64,000 nt of DNA from Streptomyces sulfonofaciens (GTDB lineage: Bacteria; Actinomycetota; Actinomycetes; Streptomycetales; Streptomycetaceae): the NCBI RefSeq assembly GCF_014656295.1, contig NZ_BNCD01000003.1, positions 186,001-250,000 on the forward strand. The letters run 5' to 3'. The position numbers and the translations under genes are program-made. A model generated the notes under the pieces. The model was not told the origin of the DNA, made no database searches, and was given only the letters and a program-made list of their open reading frames with translations. Position 1 is the first letter of the stretch, and each line of letters begins with the position of its first letter. Shown one piece after another: positions 29,802-37,800 of this stretch.

Positions 29802-29840
29802 AGTGCACTCTGCACTTTCCAGAGTGCCACTTGCCAAGTG
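29802..29840. promoter_or_regulatory. Tandem palindromic operators between XRE and HATPase genes
   Basis: Three nested symmetric elements lie here: AGTGCACT (29802-29809), GCACTCTG with CAGAGTGC around a 7-nt centre (29805-29827, perfect 8-bp arms), and CACTTG-C-CAAGTG (29828-29840). The last one overlaps the -35 box of the HATPase promoter, which suits repression. Confidence 0.75.
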
Positions 29841-29859
29841 TTCACGGCAGGGAGATAGT
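29831..29859 (+). promoter_or_regulatory. Promoter of the HATPase gene, overlapping an operator
   Basis: TTGCCA (29831-29836), 17 bp, GATAGT (29854-29859). Seven nt later comes GTG 29867, so the transcript should be leaderless. Confidence 0.65.
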
Positions 29860-29866
29860 GGCAAGC

Positions 29867-30406
29867 GTGACTCCGTCCGTGCCGTTAAGAACGACGGCCA
29901 TCGAAACCGGTACGGGTAGCGATACCGCGGCGGCGGTGCTCCCGCTGGAGGCCGTTGTGCGTCATCTCCGCTTCGAGCTGGCAGCTCATCCGGGCTCCGC
30001 TGCGCAGGCCCGGAGAATGACGCGTGCCTGGTTGACGGCCTGGGCGGTCTGCGAGGACACGTGCGACTCTGCCGCGCTGATCGTGTCCGAGCTGGTCACG
30101 AACGCCATCGTGCACACCTCCTCCCGGCAGATCGTGTGCGAGTTGCGCGACGAGGACGGCAAGGTGCGCATAGCGGTGGGCGACGAGGGTCGGTCGCCGG
30201 GTGACCCCAGTCCTTCGGTCTGCCGGGACGAAGAGGAGCACGGGAGGGGATTGCTCCTCGTCGCGGCCGTCTGCAGTGCCTGGGGTGCACTCGAGACCGG
30301 CCCCGGCCTGCAGGTGTGGGCGGAACTGCCCCATGAGGCGGCGGACCGCCGCACGGGGCCGGCAGCGGACAGCGTCCGCGGAACGGGGGCCGAATGGGTG
30401 TCATGA
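29867..30406 (+). CDS. HATPase-domain regulatory protein (AbaA-OrfA/RsbW-like)
   Basis: A 179-aa GHKL-type ATP-binding protein like anti-sigma-factor kinases. The N box SELVTNAIVH is at about 71-80, the G1 box VGDEGRSPGD at about 105-114, and the G2 box HGRGLLLVAAVC at about 127-138. GTG 29867 is favoured because it sits 7 nt after a good -10 box. GTG 29858 is an in-frame alternative but falls inside that -10. It is divergent from the XRE regulator and forms with it and DUF397 the standard abaA-type cluster. No anti-anti-sigma partner is visible nearby, so its target is unknown. Confidence 0.85.
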   Translation: MTPSVPLRTTAIETGTGSDTAAAVLPLEAVVRHLRFELAAHPGSAAQARRMTRAWLTAWAVCEDTCDSAALIVSELVTNAIVHTSSRQIVCELRDEDGKVRIAVGDEGRSPGDPSPSVCRDEEEHGRGLLLVAAVCSAWGALETGPGLQVWAELPHEAADRRTGPAADSVRGTGAEWVS

Positions 30407-30828
30407 CACCAGCTCTGCTGAGCCTCGACACGCTGGTCGGTTTCACCCGCAGAAGGGAGCCGCGTCCGGCGCCCTGCGCGCGCCTTGCGGTGCCCTCCGG
30501 GATGACGGCACCGCTCGGCTGCGACACGGTCGCCGTACCGGCCGCCTACGGCCGTCGGGTGCTCGACCGGCTGCCGCGTGTGGGGTGCGTGTACGGCGAC
30601 GGGGAGCACTGGTGGTGGATCGTGCCGTCGGACTCGGACGTGGCCCTCGAGTGGCCGGCGCCGGCGCGCTACACCGCCGGGGCCCTCGTACCGGACGCGC
30701 TCCGTCCGCCCTGTCTGATCCACCGGCCGGACGGAAGTGTTCCCTACACTCCGCCGATCCCGCTCTATCTGGCACTGTGCGGGATCACGGGGACCGCTCC
30801 CGCGTGGTCGAGCGCGTACTCCACGTGA
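30394..30828 (+). CDS. Conserved hypothetical protein, Trp-rich centre
   Basis: A 144-aa protein of unknown function, coupled to the HATPase gene by overlap. It has no signal peptide or membrane segment. The centre holds HWWWIVPSDSDVALEWPAP (about 72-90), an unusual tryptophan cluster, and a later IHRPDGSVPYTPPIPLYLALC. ATG 30394 has GGGGG four bases upstream; ATG 30403 in an ATGA overlap with the upstream stop is an equally possible start. I recognise similar sequences beside other Streptomyces HATPase genes but can assign no activity. Confidence 0.7.
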   Translation: MGVMTPALLSLDTLVGFTRRREPRPAPCARLAVPSGMTAPLGCDTVAVPAAYGRRVLDRLPRVGCVYGDGEHWWWIVPSDSDVALEWPAPARYTAGALVPDALRPPCLIHRPDGSVPYTPPIPLYLALCGITGTAPAWSSAYST

Positions 30829-30932
30829 GGGCGGGCCGGTCCCCGGCCGGCCGCCGCCCGGCCTGACCGCCTCCGGCGCGCACGAGGGCTCCTGTCGGCA
30901 CCGCCTCCCGGGCGAGCAGCGCCCCGCGGGAC

Positions 30933-30970
30933 CACGGTGCCGCCCGGGGAGCACGGTGCCGCCCGGGGAG
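30933..30970. repeat. 19-bp perfect direct repeat
   Basis: CACGGTGCCGCCCGGGGAG occurs at 30933-30951 and 30952-30970, with a partial third copy before the PI-PLC stop codon. The 165-bp convergent gap holds no other feature. Confidence 0.8.
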
Positions 30971-30993
30971 CACGGTTCGCGAAGAGGAGTCGG

Positions 30994-32031
30994 CTACCCC
31001 CGGGGAAGCACGGTCGACAGCACGTGGGGCAGCGGGTACCAGTCCGACGACACGATGCTGGCGTTGTCCTTGGCGAGCAGGGCGACGCGGTCCAGGGCCT
31101 GCTGCTCTGTCGGGTTGGTGCCGTCGATGGCCGGAGGCACGTTCTGGGCGTCGGTCATGATGACGAGGTAGCCGTGGGAGGCGTACCACGAGGTGTCGAT
31201 GCCGCCGCCCGCGTACGCGGACGCGTCGCCGTCGAACACGACGAACCAGGGGCGCAGCGAGGCGTCGTAGCGGCTGGTGCGCGGGTCGCCGGCCTCGGCC
31301 CCGTGGACGGCGGGGAAGGCGGCGGCGTCCTGGAGGCGTCCGACGGCGGCCAGGTCCCGCAGGTGTGCGGCGTACTCCTCGTCGGTCCACAGCGAGTCGA
31401 GCGGGTTCTGCTCCTCCACCGTGCCCGGTATCAGCTCCACGATGAACTTGCCGGCGAGCGCGGCACGGGACGGCCAGCCGCCCGCCTGGACGGCCTCGTC
31501 GAGCGTGGCGTGGCCGGCGGCGAGGTCGGCGGGCCTGAAGAGGGCGTCGCCGAGCCTGCCGGAGAGCAGGGAGTCCAGCTCGGCGGGCCCGCGCCCCCTG
31601 TTCGCCGCGAAGCCGTCCTTCATCTCCACCTTGAGCAGGACGGGGCGGTGGCCGGGGTGCGCGTCGTGCCACGTCCTGATGTCGGCGAGGCAGCCGCCGA
31701 GATCCTGGTTGGTGGCCTTGCTGCGCAGGTCGCCCGGGGTGGTGGCGTTCTCGCAGTTGTTGTCGTTGCCGAGCGGGTTGTCGTGCGAGACGCGCCAGGA
31801 GCTGCCGAACTGGTTGGTCCACACGTCCAGTTCCAGCAGGCCGGCTCCGGAGTCCAGCGCGTCGGCGAAGTACGGGTACTTCGCCTTGTCGTAGGAGTTG
31901 TGCACGCCCACGGCGGTGGTGGCCGAGTACGGCGACTGCCCGGGGTCCGCGGCGAGCGTGGGGCCCGCGCCGAGTACGAGCGAGCCCGCCGCGGCCATGG
32001 TCACGACCGCACCAGTGACACGTCTCTTCAT
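30994..32031 (-). CDS. Secreted calcium-dependent phosphatidylinositol phospholipase C
   Basis: A 345-aa exported phospholipase of the Ca2+-dependent PI-PLC type described from Streptomyces antibioticus. The signal peptide is at about 1-28 (MKRRVTGAVV... ending TLAA). VGVHNSYDKAKYP (about 42-54) and LLELDVWTNQFGSSWRVSHD (about 65-84) carry the two catalytic histidines and the metal-binding Glu/Asp. Later blocks are VLLKVEMKDGF and KFIVELIPGTVEE, with WFVVFDGDAS toward the end. ATG 32031 has AAGGAA just upstream; an upstream in-frame ATG would add ten residues before the signal. It shares a 384-bp divergent region with a secreted protease. Confidence 0.88.
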   Translation of the reverse strand: MKRRVTGAVVTMAAAGSLVLGAGPTLAADPGQSPYSATTAVGVHNSYDKAKYPYFADALDSGAGLLELDVWTNQFGSSWRVSHDNPLGNDNNCENATTPGDLRSKATNQDLGGCLADIRTWHDAHPGHRPVLLKVEMKDGFAANRGRGPAELDSLLSGRLGDALFRPADLAAGHATLDEAVQAGGWPSRAALAGKFIVELIPGTVEEQNPLDSLWTDEEYAAHLRDLAAVGRLQDAAAFPAVHGAEAGDPRTSRYDASLRPWFVVFDGDASAYAGGGIDTSWYASHGYLVIMTDAQNVPPAIDGTNPTEQQALDRVALLAKDNASIVSSDWYPLPHVLSTVLPRG

Positions 32032-32324
32032 TTCCTTCGCCCTCCTCGCGACGGCCATCAACGTGTCCGAAAGGTAAGGGAGTTGTGTGACGGGAGGGAA
32101 GACGGCGGCCGACCGCGAACCGACGGCCGCACCGACGGCCGCCGGGCCCCCCGGGCTCCGGCCCCTGGCCCCCGCACCCGTCCCCGCACCCGCCCCCGGC
32201 GCCTGCGCCGCGCGGGCCGCTCCTCGCACCCGCCCCCCGCCGCCCGTCTCCCCGGACCCCAGCGCCGACACCGCCGACACCGCACCGGACTTGTGAGCCG
32301 ACACCCCCGAACCGCTGCCCCCTG

Positions 32325-32353
32325 TTGTCCAAATGCGCCCGTGCATCGAGAAT
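32325..32353 (+). promoter_or_regulatory. Candidate promoter of the secreted protease gene
   Basis: TTGTCC (32325-32330), 17 bp, GAGAAT (32348-32353), about 60 bp before the start codon. The rest of the 384-bp divergent region (32032-32324) is a C-rich low-complexity stretch with no further signal I can name. Confidence 0.45.
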
Positions 32354-32415
32354 GCGCATGACAACAGCGGTCACAGCACCGCATCGAGGACCGAAACCGA
32401 AGAGGAACCCCCCAC

Positions 32416-33297
32416 ATGAGAAAACCTCTTGTCGGCGCGTTCTGCGCCCTGCTGCTGCTCGGCGCAGGGGCAACCCCGGCGATGGCCACGACCCTGCCCG
32501 CGGGCACGGCGGAGGCGGCCACGAGCACGCACCACACCGGCCACCCGCATGTCCGGGCGGTCGACTTCGCGGGCACGGTCGCGCTCAGCAACTGCTCGGG
32601 CTCGCTGGTGCGGATGCCGGACTCCAAGCCGAGCGACCCCGGCCTCGTGCTCTCCAACGGGCACTGCCTGGAGACCGGCTTCCCGGCGGCCGGCGAGGTC
32701 ATCGTCGACCAGCCCTCCAGCCGCACCTTCGACCTGCTGGACGCGGACGCCGACTCCGTCGGCACGCTGCGGGCGGACAAGGTCGCGTACGCGACGATGA
32801 CCGACACGGACATCTCGCTGTACGAGCTCGACAGCACCTACGAGGAGATCGAGAGCGACTACGGCATCAAGCCGCTCGACCTCTCCGACCAGCACCCCAC
32901 CGCGGGCAAGGCGATCACCGTCGTCTCCGGCTACTGGCAGCAGACCTACAGTTGCAACATCGACGGCTTCGTCTACCGGCTGAAGGAGGGCGACTGGACC
33001 TGGAAGGACTCCGTCCGCTACACCCCGGAGTGCGAGACGATCGGCGGCACCTCCGGTTCACCGGTCGTCGACGACGCGAGCGGCCAGGTCGTCGCGGTCA
33101 ACAACACGGGTAACGAAGACGGCCAGCGGTGCACCGTCAACAACCCGTGCGAGGTCGACGAGGACGGCAACGTGACGGTCCACCAGGGCACCAACTACGC
33201 CGAGGAGACCTACATCATCCCGGCCTGCGTCGGAACCGGCAACAAGATCGATCTGACCGCGCAGGGATGCACGCTGCCCAAGCCCTCGGGCGAGTAG
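32416..33297 (+). CDS. Secreted trypsin-like serine protease
   Basis: A 293-aa exported protease of the chymotrypsin fold. The signal peptide is about 1-24 (MRKPLVGAFCALLLLGAGATPAMA). The triad is visible as His in LSNGHCLE (about 82), Asp in TDTDISLYEL (about 133) and Ser in GGTSGSPVVDD (about 214). Paired cysteines flank the His loop and the C terminus (ACVGTG...GCTLP). GAGGAA lies before ATG 32416. A strong terminator follows at 33324. It faces the secreted PI-PLC, so both exoenzymes may respond to the same conditions. Confidence 0.93.
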   Translation: MRKPLVGAFCALLLLGAGATPAMATTLPAGTAEAATSTHHTGHPHVRAVDFAGTVALSNCSGSLVRMPDSKPSDPGLVLSNGHCLETGFPAAGEVIVDQPSSRTFDLLDADADSVGTLRADKVAYATMTDTDISLYELDSTYEEIESDYGIKPLDLSDQHPTAGKAITVVSGYWQQTYSCNIDGFVYRLKEGDWTWKDSVRYTPECETIGGTSGSPVVDDASGQVVAVNNTGNEDGQRCTVNNPCEVDEDGNVTVHQGTNYAEETYIIPACVGTGNKIDLTAQGCTLPKPSGE

Positions 33298-33323
33298 CCG
33301 GCGTCCACGGCTGCCATGTCGGC

Positions 33324-33362
33324 GAGCGGCCCCCGAGCGCACGATGCGGTCGGGGGCCGCTC
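33324..33362 (+). terminator. Terminator of the secreted protease gene
   Basis: GAGCGGCCCCCGA (33324-33336) and TCGGGGGCCGCTC (33350-33362) form a perfect 13-bp stem 26 bp after the stop. The rest of the 33298-33585 gap includes a 14-bp direct repeat ACGGAGTTCGGCCC at 33497 and 33536. Confidence 0.85.
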
Positions 33363-33585
33363 CTCGCGGGCGTCACGGCCCCCCGCGCGTGCCCGCCGCG
33401 CCGCGGCCCCCCGCCCGTGCCCCGCGGAGCTGCCGTGACCTGGTGCTGCCCGTCGGCACCGACCGAGGCCCGCCGTGCCGGACGCCTCCCACCGCAACGG
33501 AGTTCGGCCCGCCGTAGGGGCGGCGACCCGCTGTGACGGAGTTCGGCCCACCGCGACGCCTACGGCCTGCCGTGCCGTTGCGCGG

Positions 33586-34371
33586 CTACTCGGTGGAGGC
33601 CGCCGCGGTGCGCAAGAGCGCCTCGGCCTCGCCGATCGCCCGCGCGAGCGCGTCGGGCCCGCCGGTCAGGGAGGCGATGACGGCGTCGACCTCCCGCAGC
33701 CCGGCCCGTTCCAGCAACGTCTTCTCGTTGGTCACCCACTGGCCGCGGGCGGCGAGGACCGCGTGGGCGGACTGGGCTGCGGCGGTGGCGACGGCGCCCG
33801 CCACCTCGGTGAGCTGGCCGCGGGGAGCGTTGTTGTGGCGGGCGTAGTGGAGCGTGGCGGCCGCCCTGCCGTGCCACATCCCGGGAGCGGTGCGGCGCAG
33901 CGGCTCGGGGTAGGCGCCGGGGCGCGGTGCCCTGCCGCGCAGGACGCGGTTGACGGCGAGTTCTGCGACGACCAGGTAGCTGGGGATGCCGGCCAGGTGG
34001 AACATCAGCGGCTCCCAGTGGCAACGGCCCGCGCGCGCCTCGGCGAGTTCGTGCTCGACGACGTCGAGGTCGCGGTAGTGCACATCGACGCGGCGGTCGT
34101 CGACGGTGAGCCAGGCACCGCCGTTGAAGATCCCACCGCCCCAGCCGCCCACCTCGGAGATCTCGCCCGGCCAGCCGAGGGCGCGCAGTCCGGCCGGGTC
34201 GAAGGAGCCGCGGTAGTAGACGGCGAGGTCCCAGTCGCTGCCTGGCCCATGGGTGCCCTGCGCGCGCGAACCGCCGAGGGCGACCGCCTCGACGGCGGGC
34301 AGGGCGGCGAGGCGGTCCCCGACGTGGTCGAGGAAGGCGTCGTCGTCCATCGTGCCGTCCTGCCGGGTCAT
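33586..34371 (-). CDS. Nucleotidyltransferase-domain protein
   Basis: A 261-aa protein with a pol-beta-type nucleotidyltransferase domain at the N terminus. The signature GGSRAQGTHGPGSDWDLAVYY is at about 34-54, with G-S and D-x-D residues, and a third acidic residue lies in VDVHYRD (about 100-106). The C-terminal half is helical (HGRAAATLHYARHNNAPRGQ), as in aminoglycoside or small-molecule nucleotidyltransferases. The substrate is unknown. ATG 34371 comes 7 nt after the stop of the preceding small gene, with a Shine-Dalgarno GAGGGA at the junction. ATG 34350 is an alternative. The tight spacing means co-translation with the amyloid-motif protein. Confidence 0.82.
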   Translation of the reverse strand: MTRQDGTMDDDAFLDHVGDRLAALPAVEAVALGGSRAQGTHGPGSDWDLAVYYRGSFDPAGLRALGWPGEISEVGGWGGGIFNGGAWLTVDDRRVDVHYRDLDVVEHELAEARAGRCHWEPLMFHLAGIPSYLVVAELAVNRVLRGRAPRPGAYPEPLRRTAPGMWHGRAAATLHYARHNNAPRGQLTEVAGAVATAAAQSAHAVLAARGQWVTNEKTLLERAGLREVDAVIASLTGGPDALARAIGEAEALLRTAAASTE

Positions 34372-34378
34372 CGGTCCC

Positions 34379-34849
34379 TCAGGGGTGTTGGTGCGGCGGC
34401 TGCGGGGTGATGTGCGGCGACCCGACGGTGCGCGCCTGCACCACGATCCCGTGCGCACCCCCGATGACGGTGTTGTAGGTGTCGCCCCCGGCGTCGGCCG
34501 GGGCCTGCGGGCCCAAACCGTCGAGCAGGCCGCGGAGTTCCTCCGCGAACCGCGGGTCGGCGTGCAGTGCACGCCGCAGGCGGCTGCGCCACTCCGCCTC
34601 GACGTCCGCCTCGACGTCCTGGTCACCCGCCTCGCGCGCGGCGACGAGGTCCTCACGCGAGGCTTCCAGCTCCTCCCGGACGGCGCGTACGGCCTCCGCC
34701 CCGGCCCCGGCCTCGTCTCCCGGTCCGGGACGCCCCCGTGAGAAGGCCCGCGCCAGCCGCTCCCGCACCTGCGCCCACCCGTCGTTCACCATCTGCTGCA
34801 CCAACGCGGTCGCCCCCGACGCGGCCAGCGCGGTCAACTCCGGGTCCAT
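34379..34849 (-). CDS. Small helical protein with a C-terminal amyloid-signalling-like motif
   Basis: A 156-aa protein with no catalytic motif. The N terminus (MDPELTALAASGATALVQQ) is a hydrophobic helix, followed by an acidic and basic helical region (about 35-100) of coiled-coil type. The C terminus holds NTVIGGAHGIVVQARTVG (about 127-144), then SPHI and a His/Pro/Gln tail. The pattern of Asn/Gly-flanked beta strands around VVQAR resembles bacterial amyloid signalling sequences that link sensors to cell-death-type effectors. I infer that from memory of the motif, not a search. AGGGGAGCAC precedes ATG 34849. The nucleotidyltransferase follows after 7 nt. Confidence 0.55.
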   Translation of the reverse strand: MDPELTALAASGATALVQQMVNDGWAQVRERLARAFSRGRPGPGDEAGAGAEAVRAVREELEASREDLVAAREAGDQDVEADVEAEWRSRLRRALHADPRFAEELRGLLDGLGPQAPADAGGDTYNTVIGGAHGIVVQARTVGSPHITPQPPHQHP

Positions 34850-35061
34850 GTGCTCCCCCTTGGTCATGGTTTCGACCGACGGACCGTCCACACTAGCCGT
34901 TGCGGCTCCGCTCGGTTCAGGATTTCCCGTCCCGCCCCTTCGTCAGCCCGGCGTCCGGATGCGCGTCGACCCGCGCGTCGGTCCCGAACCCGCCGTCCTC
35001 GGCTACGAGCTACGCGGACTGTGCGACCCCACCGTCGCCGTACGCCGGCCTGGTCCGACCC

Positions 35062-35126
35062 CCTGACCGAACCGCCTGACCCGACCCCCTGACCGAACCG
35101 CCTGACCCGACCGCCTGACCCGACCG
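35062..35126. repeat. 13-bp tandem repeat, five units
   Basis: Five consecutive 13-mers of CCTGACC(C/G)(G/A)ACC(G/C) type occupy 35062-35126, two variants alternating. They lie in the 484-bp gap 34850-35333. That gap also contains a short open frame (34959-35066, 35 aa) that I cannot support as a gene; nothing else is evident. Confidence 0.85.
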
Positions 35127-35333
35127 ACCGCGAGTCCAACAGAGTTCGCGCCGACCGGCCGGCGCCGACCGGAGCGATGTGCAAGGGACCTGGCGTCCCC
35201 CCGGCCCGACGTCACGAAGCCTGACGACCGCGGGGCCTGAGGCGTGCGGGCATGCGGGACCCACGAGGGGCCGCGGCGGGGTCCGCGGTGAGGTCCGCGA
35301 CGCCGGGTGCCTCCGGGGTGGCGGCTCCCCGCC

Positions 35334-36215
35334 TCACGGCGCAGGAGACTGGGGGCGGTCGAGGCCCGCCGCCCGCGCTCCGTCCCTCAGCACCTCTCGG
35401 AGCATCGGCGGGGTCAGACGGCCCGTGAACGTGTTGCGCTGGCTGACGTGGAAGCAGCCGAAGACGTCGAGCGGGGGGCCGCCGTCGGCCGCGACGAGAC
35501 TCACCCGGGCACCATGGGCGAAGGCGGGGCGGGGGCGCGGCACCGTCCATCCTGCCGCGGCGAGTGCGGGGAGCGTCGCCTGCCAGCCGAAGGCGCCCAG
35601 CACGATCAGGGCGCGCAGGGTCGGGCGCATCGTGCGCAGCTCGGTCTCCAGCCAGGGCCGGCAGGTGTCCCGCTCGTGCGGGGTGGGTTTGTTGGCGGGC
35701 GGCGCGCAGTGCACGGGCGAGGTGATGCGGACGCCGTACAGCCTCAGGCCGTCGTCGGCGCGCACGGCGGTGGGGCTGGAGGCGAGTCCCACCGCGTGCA
35801 GGGCCGCGAAGAGCACGTCGCCGGAGCTGTCGCCCGTGAACATCCGGCCCGTGCGGTTCGCGCCGTGCGCGGCTGGGGCCAGGCCGACGATCATCAGGGA
35901 GGCGTCCGCGGGGCCGAAGCCGGGGACGGGACGGCCCCAGTACGTCCAGTCCGCGAACGCCGCGCGCTTGGTGCGGGCGACCTCCTCGCGCCACTCGACC
36001 AGCCGGGGGCACGCGCGGCACTCGGTGATGCGCCGGTCCAGGACTTCCAGGGCCTTCTCGGCGCCCGGCCCGTCCGCAGTAGCCGCGGTAGCGGCGCCTT
36101 CGACCGTGCGGGTGTGGGTTCCGGTGCCGTCCGGGGCTGCGGTGGTGTCCCGGACGCCGCCGGTGTCCGCGGTGCGGGAGGCGTACGGAGCGCCTGAAGT
36201 GCCTACGCTGTCCAT
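35334..36215 (-). CDS. Family 5 uracil-DNA glycosylase (UdgB)
   Basis: Base-excision enzyme of 293 aa. The family-5 motif GLAPAAHGANRTGRMFTGD is at about 110-128; the position of the usual catalytic Asp/Asn is occupied by Ala/Ala, as in all UdgB. Iron-sulfur cysteines are seen in CRACPRL (about 66-72), in PVHCAPP and in the CRPWLETEL segment. The C-terminal motif FGCFHVSQRNTFTGRLTP is intact. The first 50 residues are a low-complexity Thr/Ala/Gly extension. GAAGG precedes ATG 36215. It is divergent from an S4-domain gene with 118 bp between. UdgB removes uracil and hypoxanthine, which matters at high GC. Confidence 0.95.
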   Translation of the reverse strand: MDSVGTSGAPYASRTADTGGVRDTTAAPDGTGTHTRTVEGAATAATADGPGAEKALEVLDRRITECRACPRLVEWREEVARTKRAAFADWTYWGRPVPGFGPADASLMIVGLAPAAHGANRTGRMFTGDSSGDVLFAALHAVGLASSPTAVRADDGLRLYGVRITSPVHCAPPANKPTPHERDTCRPWLETELRTMRPTLRALIVLGAFGWQATLPALAAAGWTVPRPRPAFAHGARVSLVAADGGPPLDVFGCFHVSQRNTFTGRLTPPMLREVLRDGARAAGLDRPQSPAP

Positions 36216-36333
36216 CCTTCCACGGTACGGGCGTGACTCCCCTTCGCCGGTACGGGCAGCGGCCGACCCGCGACATCCGGAAACCGCCGAAAAGCGTTCC
36301 GCCCCCGCCGCCCTGGGCGACTAAGGTCAAGGC

Positions 36334-36822
36334 ATGGCCACAGAAGCTTCGAGCGGTACGGCGCCGTCGTCGCCCGTGAAGGACGACAGGGCGCTGCCGG
36401 AGGCGCCCGGTGCCGTGCGGGTGGATAGCTGGATCTGGTCCGTACGGCTGGTGAAGTCGCGCTCCATGGCGGCCACCGCCTGCCGGGGCGGGCACGTACG
36501 GGTCAATGGTGAGCGCGTGAAGCCCGCGTACGCGGTGCGGGCGGGTGACGAGGTACGGCTGAGGCATGCGGGCCGTGAGCGGGTCGTCGTGGTGAAGCGG
36601 GTCATCCGCAAGCGGGTCGGCGCCCCACTGGCCGTGGAGTGCTATGTCGACAACAGCCCGCCTCCCCCGCCCCGCGAGGCCGTGGCACCCGCGGGAGTGC
36701 GCGATCGTGGCGCCGGGCGCCCGACGAAGCGGGACCGCCGCGACATGGAGCGCCTGCGCGGCCTCAGCCGCGGTATGAGCGGCCCGGGCGCCGGCCCCGG
36801 CCCCTCCCCTGACGTTCCGTAG
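36334..36822 (+). CDS. S4-domain RNA-binding protein (Hsp15/HslR-like)
   Basis: A 162-aa RNA-binding protein. The S4 domain covers about 28-90 (VRVDSWIWSVRLVKSRSMAATAC, GHVRVNGERVKPAYAVRAGDEVRL). Hsp15 proteins rescue stalled 50S subunits carrying peptidyl-tRNA. The C-terminal 60 residues are disordered, with a proline run and basic stretches. ATG 36334 lies 6 nt after TAAGGT (36322-36327) and has no clear Shine-Dalgarno, so it is probably leaderless. Confidence 0.88.
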   Translation: MATEASSGTAPSSPVKDDRALPEAPGAVRVDSWIWSVRLVKSRSMAATACRGGHVRVNGERVKPAYAVRAGDEVRLRHAGRERVVVVKRVIRKRVGAPLAVECYVDNSPPPPPREAVAPAGVRDRGAGRPTKRDRRDMERLRGLSRGMSGPGAGPGPSPDVP

Positions 36823-36912
36823 CCAGTCTGGCACGGACCGTTCCTCGCCACGCGGTGAGGGGAGGACCGGGCGGGCAGCGCCCGACGTGTCGGAGCCGCG
36901 GGCGGTGCAGCG

Positions 36913-37605
36913 TCAGAGCCGTGGCACCGCCCGCGCCCAGGTCCGGTCGGCCGTCAGATACCGGTCGATCCTCAGCCCCGCCTCCGCCACCGCGGCCTCG
37001 AACGCCTCATTGGTGAGCGGGCGCGCGAGGAAGGTCTGGGTCCAGGTGGCATCGGGGAACACGTACTCCGCGCGAACGGAGTTCACCCCGTCGCCCACCG
37101 GCTCGGCGGAGGCTATGCGCACCGTGTAGCCGCCGGGGTCGATCCGCTCGCGCGGAACTCCGGTGTGGTAGTTCTCGCCTTCGCGCTGGATGAGGACGCA
37201 GCCGTCGTCGGCGACATGGCGGCGGCAGCTCGCGAGGAGGCCGCGGCGCACCTCGATGTCACCGGCGTGCACCAGGAACGAGGCGAGGACGACCGCATCG
37301 AACGTCTCGCCGAGGTCGAGGGCCTCGATGGACGAGCGCACGGTGCGCGCGCCACGGACGCGGGCCAGCATCTCGGCGGACTCGTCCACCGCGGTGACCG
37401 TGAAGCCGCGGTCGAGCAGCGGGTGTGTCACCCGGCCGACGCCGCTGCCGAGTTCCAGGATGTGTGCCCCGGGTGGGAGGGCCGCCGCGATGATGTCCGG
37501 CTCGTCACCGACGGACAGGCGGCTGTAGAGATCGACCGCGCAGCCGTCCGGCGTGATCGCGCCGGGTCCCGTGCCCGTGCACCCCTGCCGCGTCCCGCCG
37601 CTCAT
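36913..37605 (-). CDS. Class I SAM-dependent methyltransferase
   Basis: A 230-aa small-molecule methyltransferase. The glycine-rich SAM loop HILELGSGVGRVTHPLLDRG is at about 48-67, followed by the acidic VTAVDESAEML (about 70-80), the EALDLGETFDAVVLASFLVH block and a post-motif LLASCRRHVADDGCVLIQRE. The substrate is not deducible. ATG 37605 is preceded by a G-rich stretch with GGGAC. It is divergent from the DUF6343 membrane protein with 195 bp in between. Confidence 0.88.
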   Translation of the reverse strand: MSGGTRQGCTGTGPGAITPDGCAVDLYSRLSVGDEPDIIAAALPPGAHILELGSGVGRVTHPLLDRGFTVTAVDESAEMLARVRGARTVRSSIEALDLGETFDAVVLASFLVHAGDIEVRRGLLASCRRHVADDGCVLIQREGENYHTGVPRERIDPGGYTVRIASAEPVGDGVNSVRAEYVFPDATWTQTFLARPLTNEAFEAAVAEAGLRIDRYLTADRTWARAVPRL

Positions 37606-37800
37606 GTCCCTGCCCCCCGGTGCCCCGCCTGCCCGGCGCATCCACGCCGGCCCTCTCCTTCCCCAACGACCCGTCGCGCTGCGTGGTTCCTGCGACCACC
37701 ATCCGTGTTTGAGCCCGGTTTGTCCCCCGGGGACGGACGCCGCACACTGACAGCGGAGCACCACGCTCCTCGGCCGGGTCCGAGGAAGGAGGGTGGTCGT

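Noticed and set aside
34959..35066. 35-codon plus-strand frame MRVDPRVGPEP...
   Set aside because: It is short, has no ribosome-binding site, and ends in the 13-bp repeat. It may be a gene fragment but cannot be supported.
37741..37755. CTGTCAGTG-like element upstream of the methyltransferase at 36913
   Set aside because: No TAnnnT-type -10 lies 8 nt downstream, and the start codon is 140 bp away.
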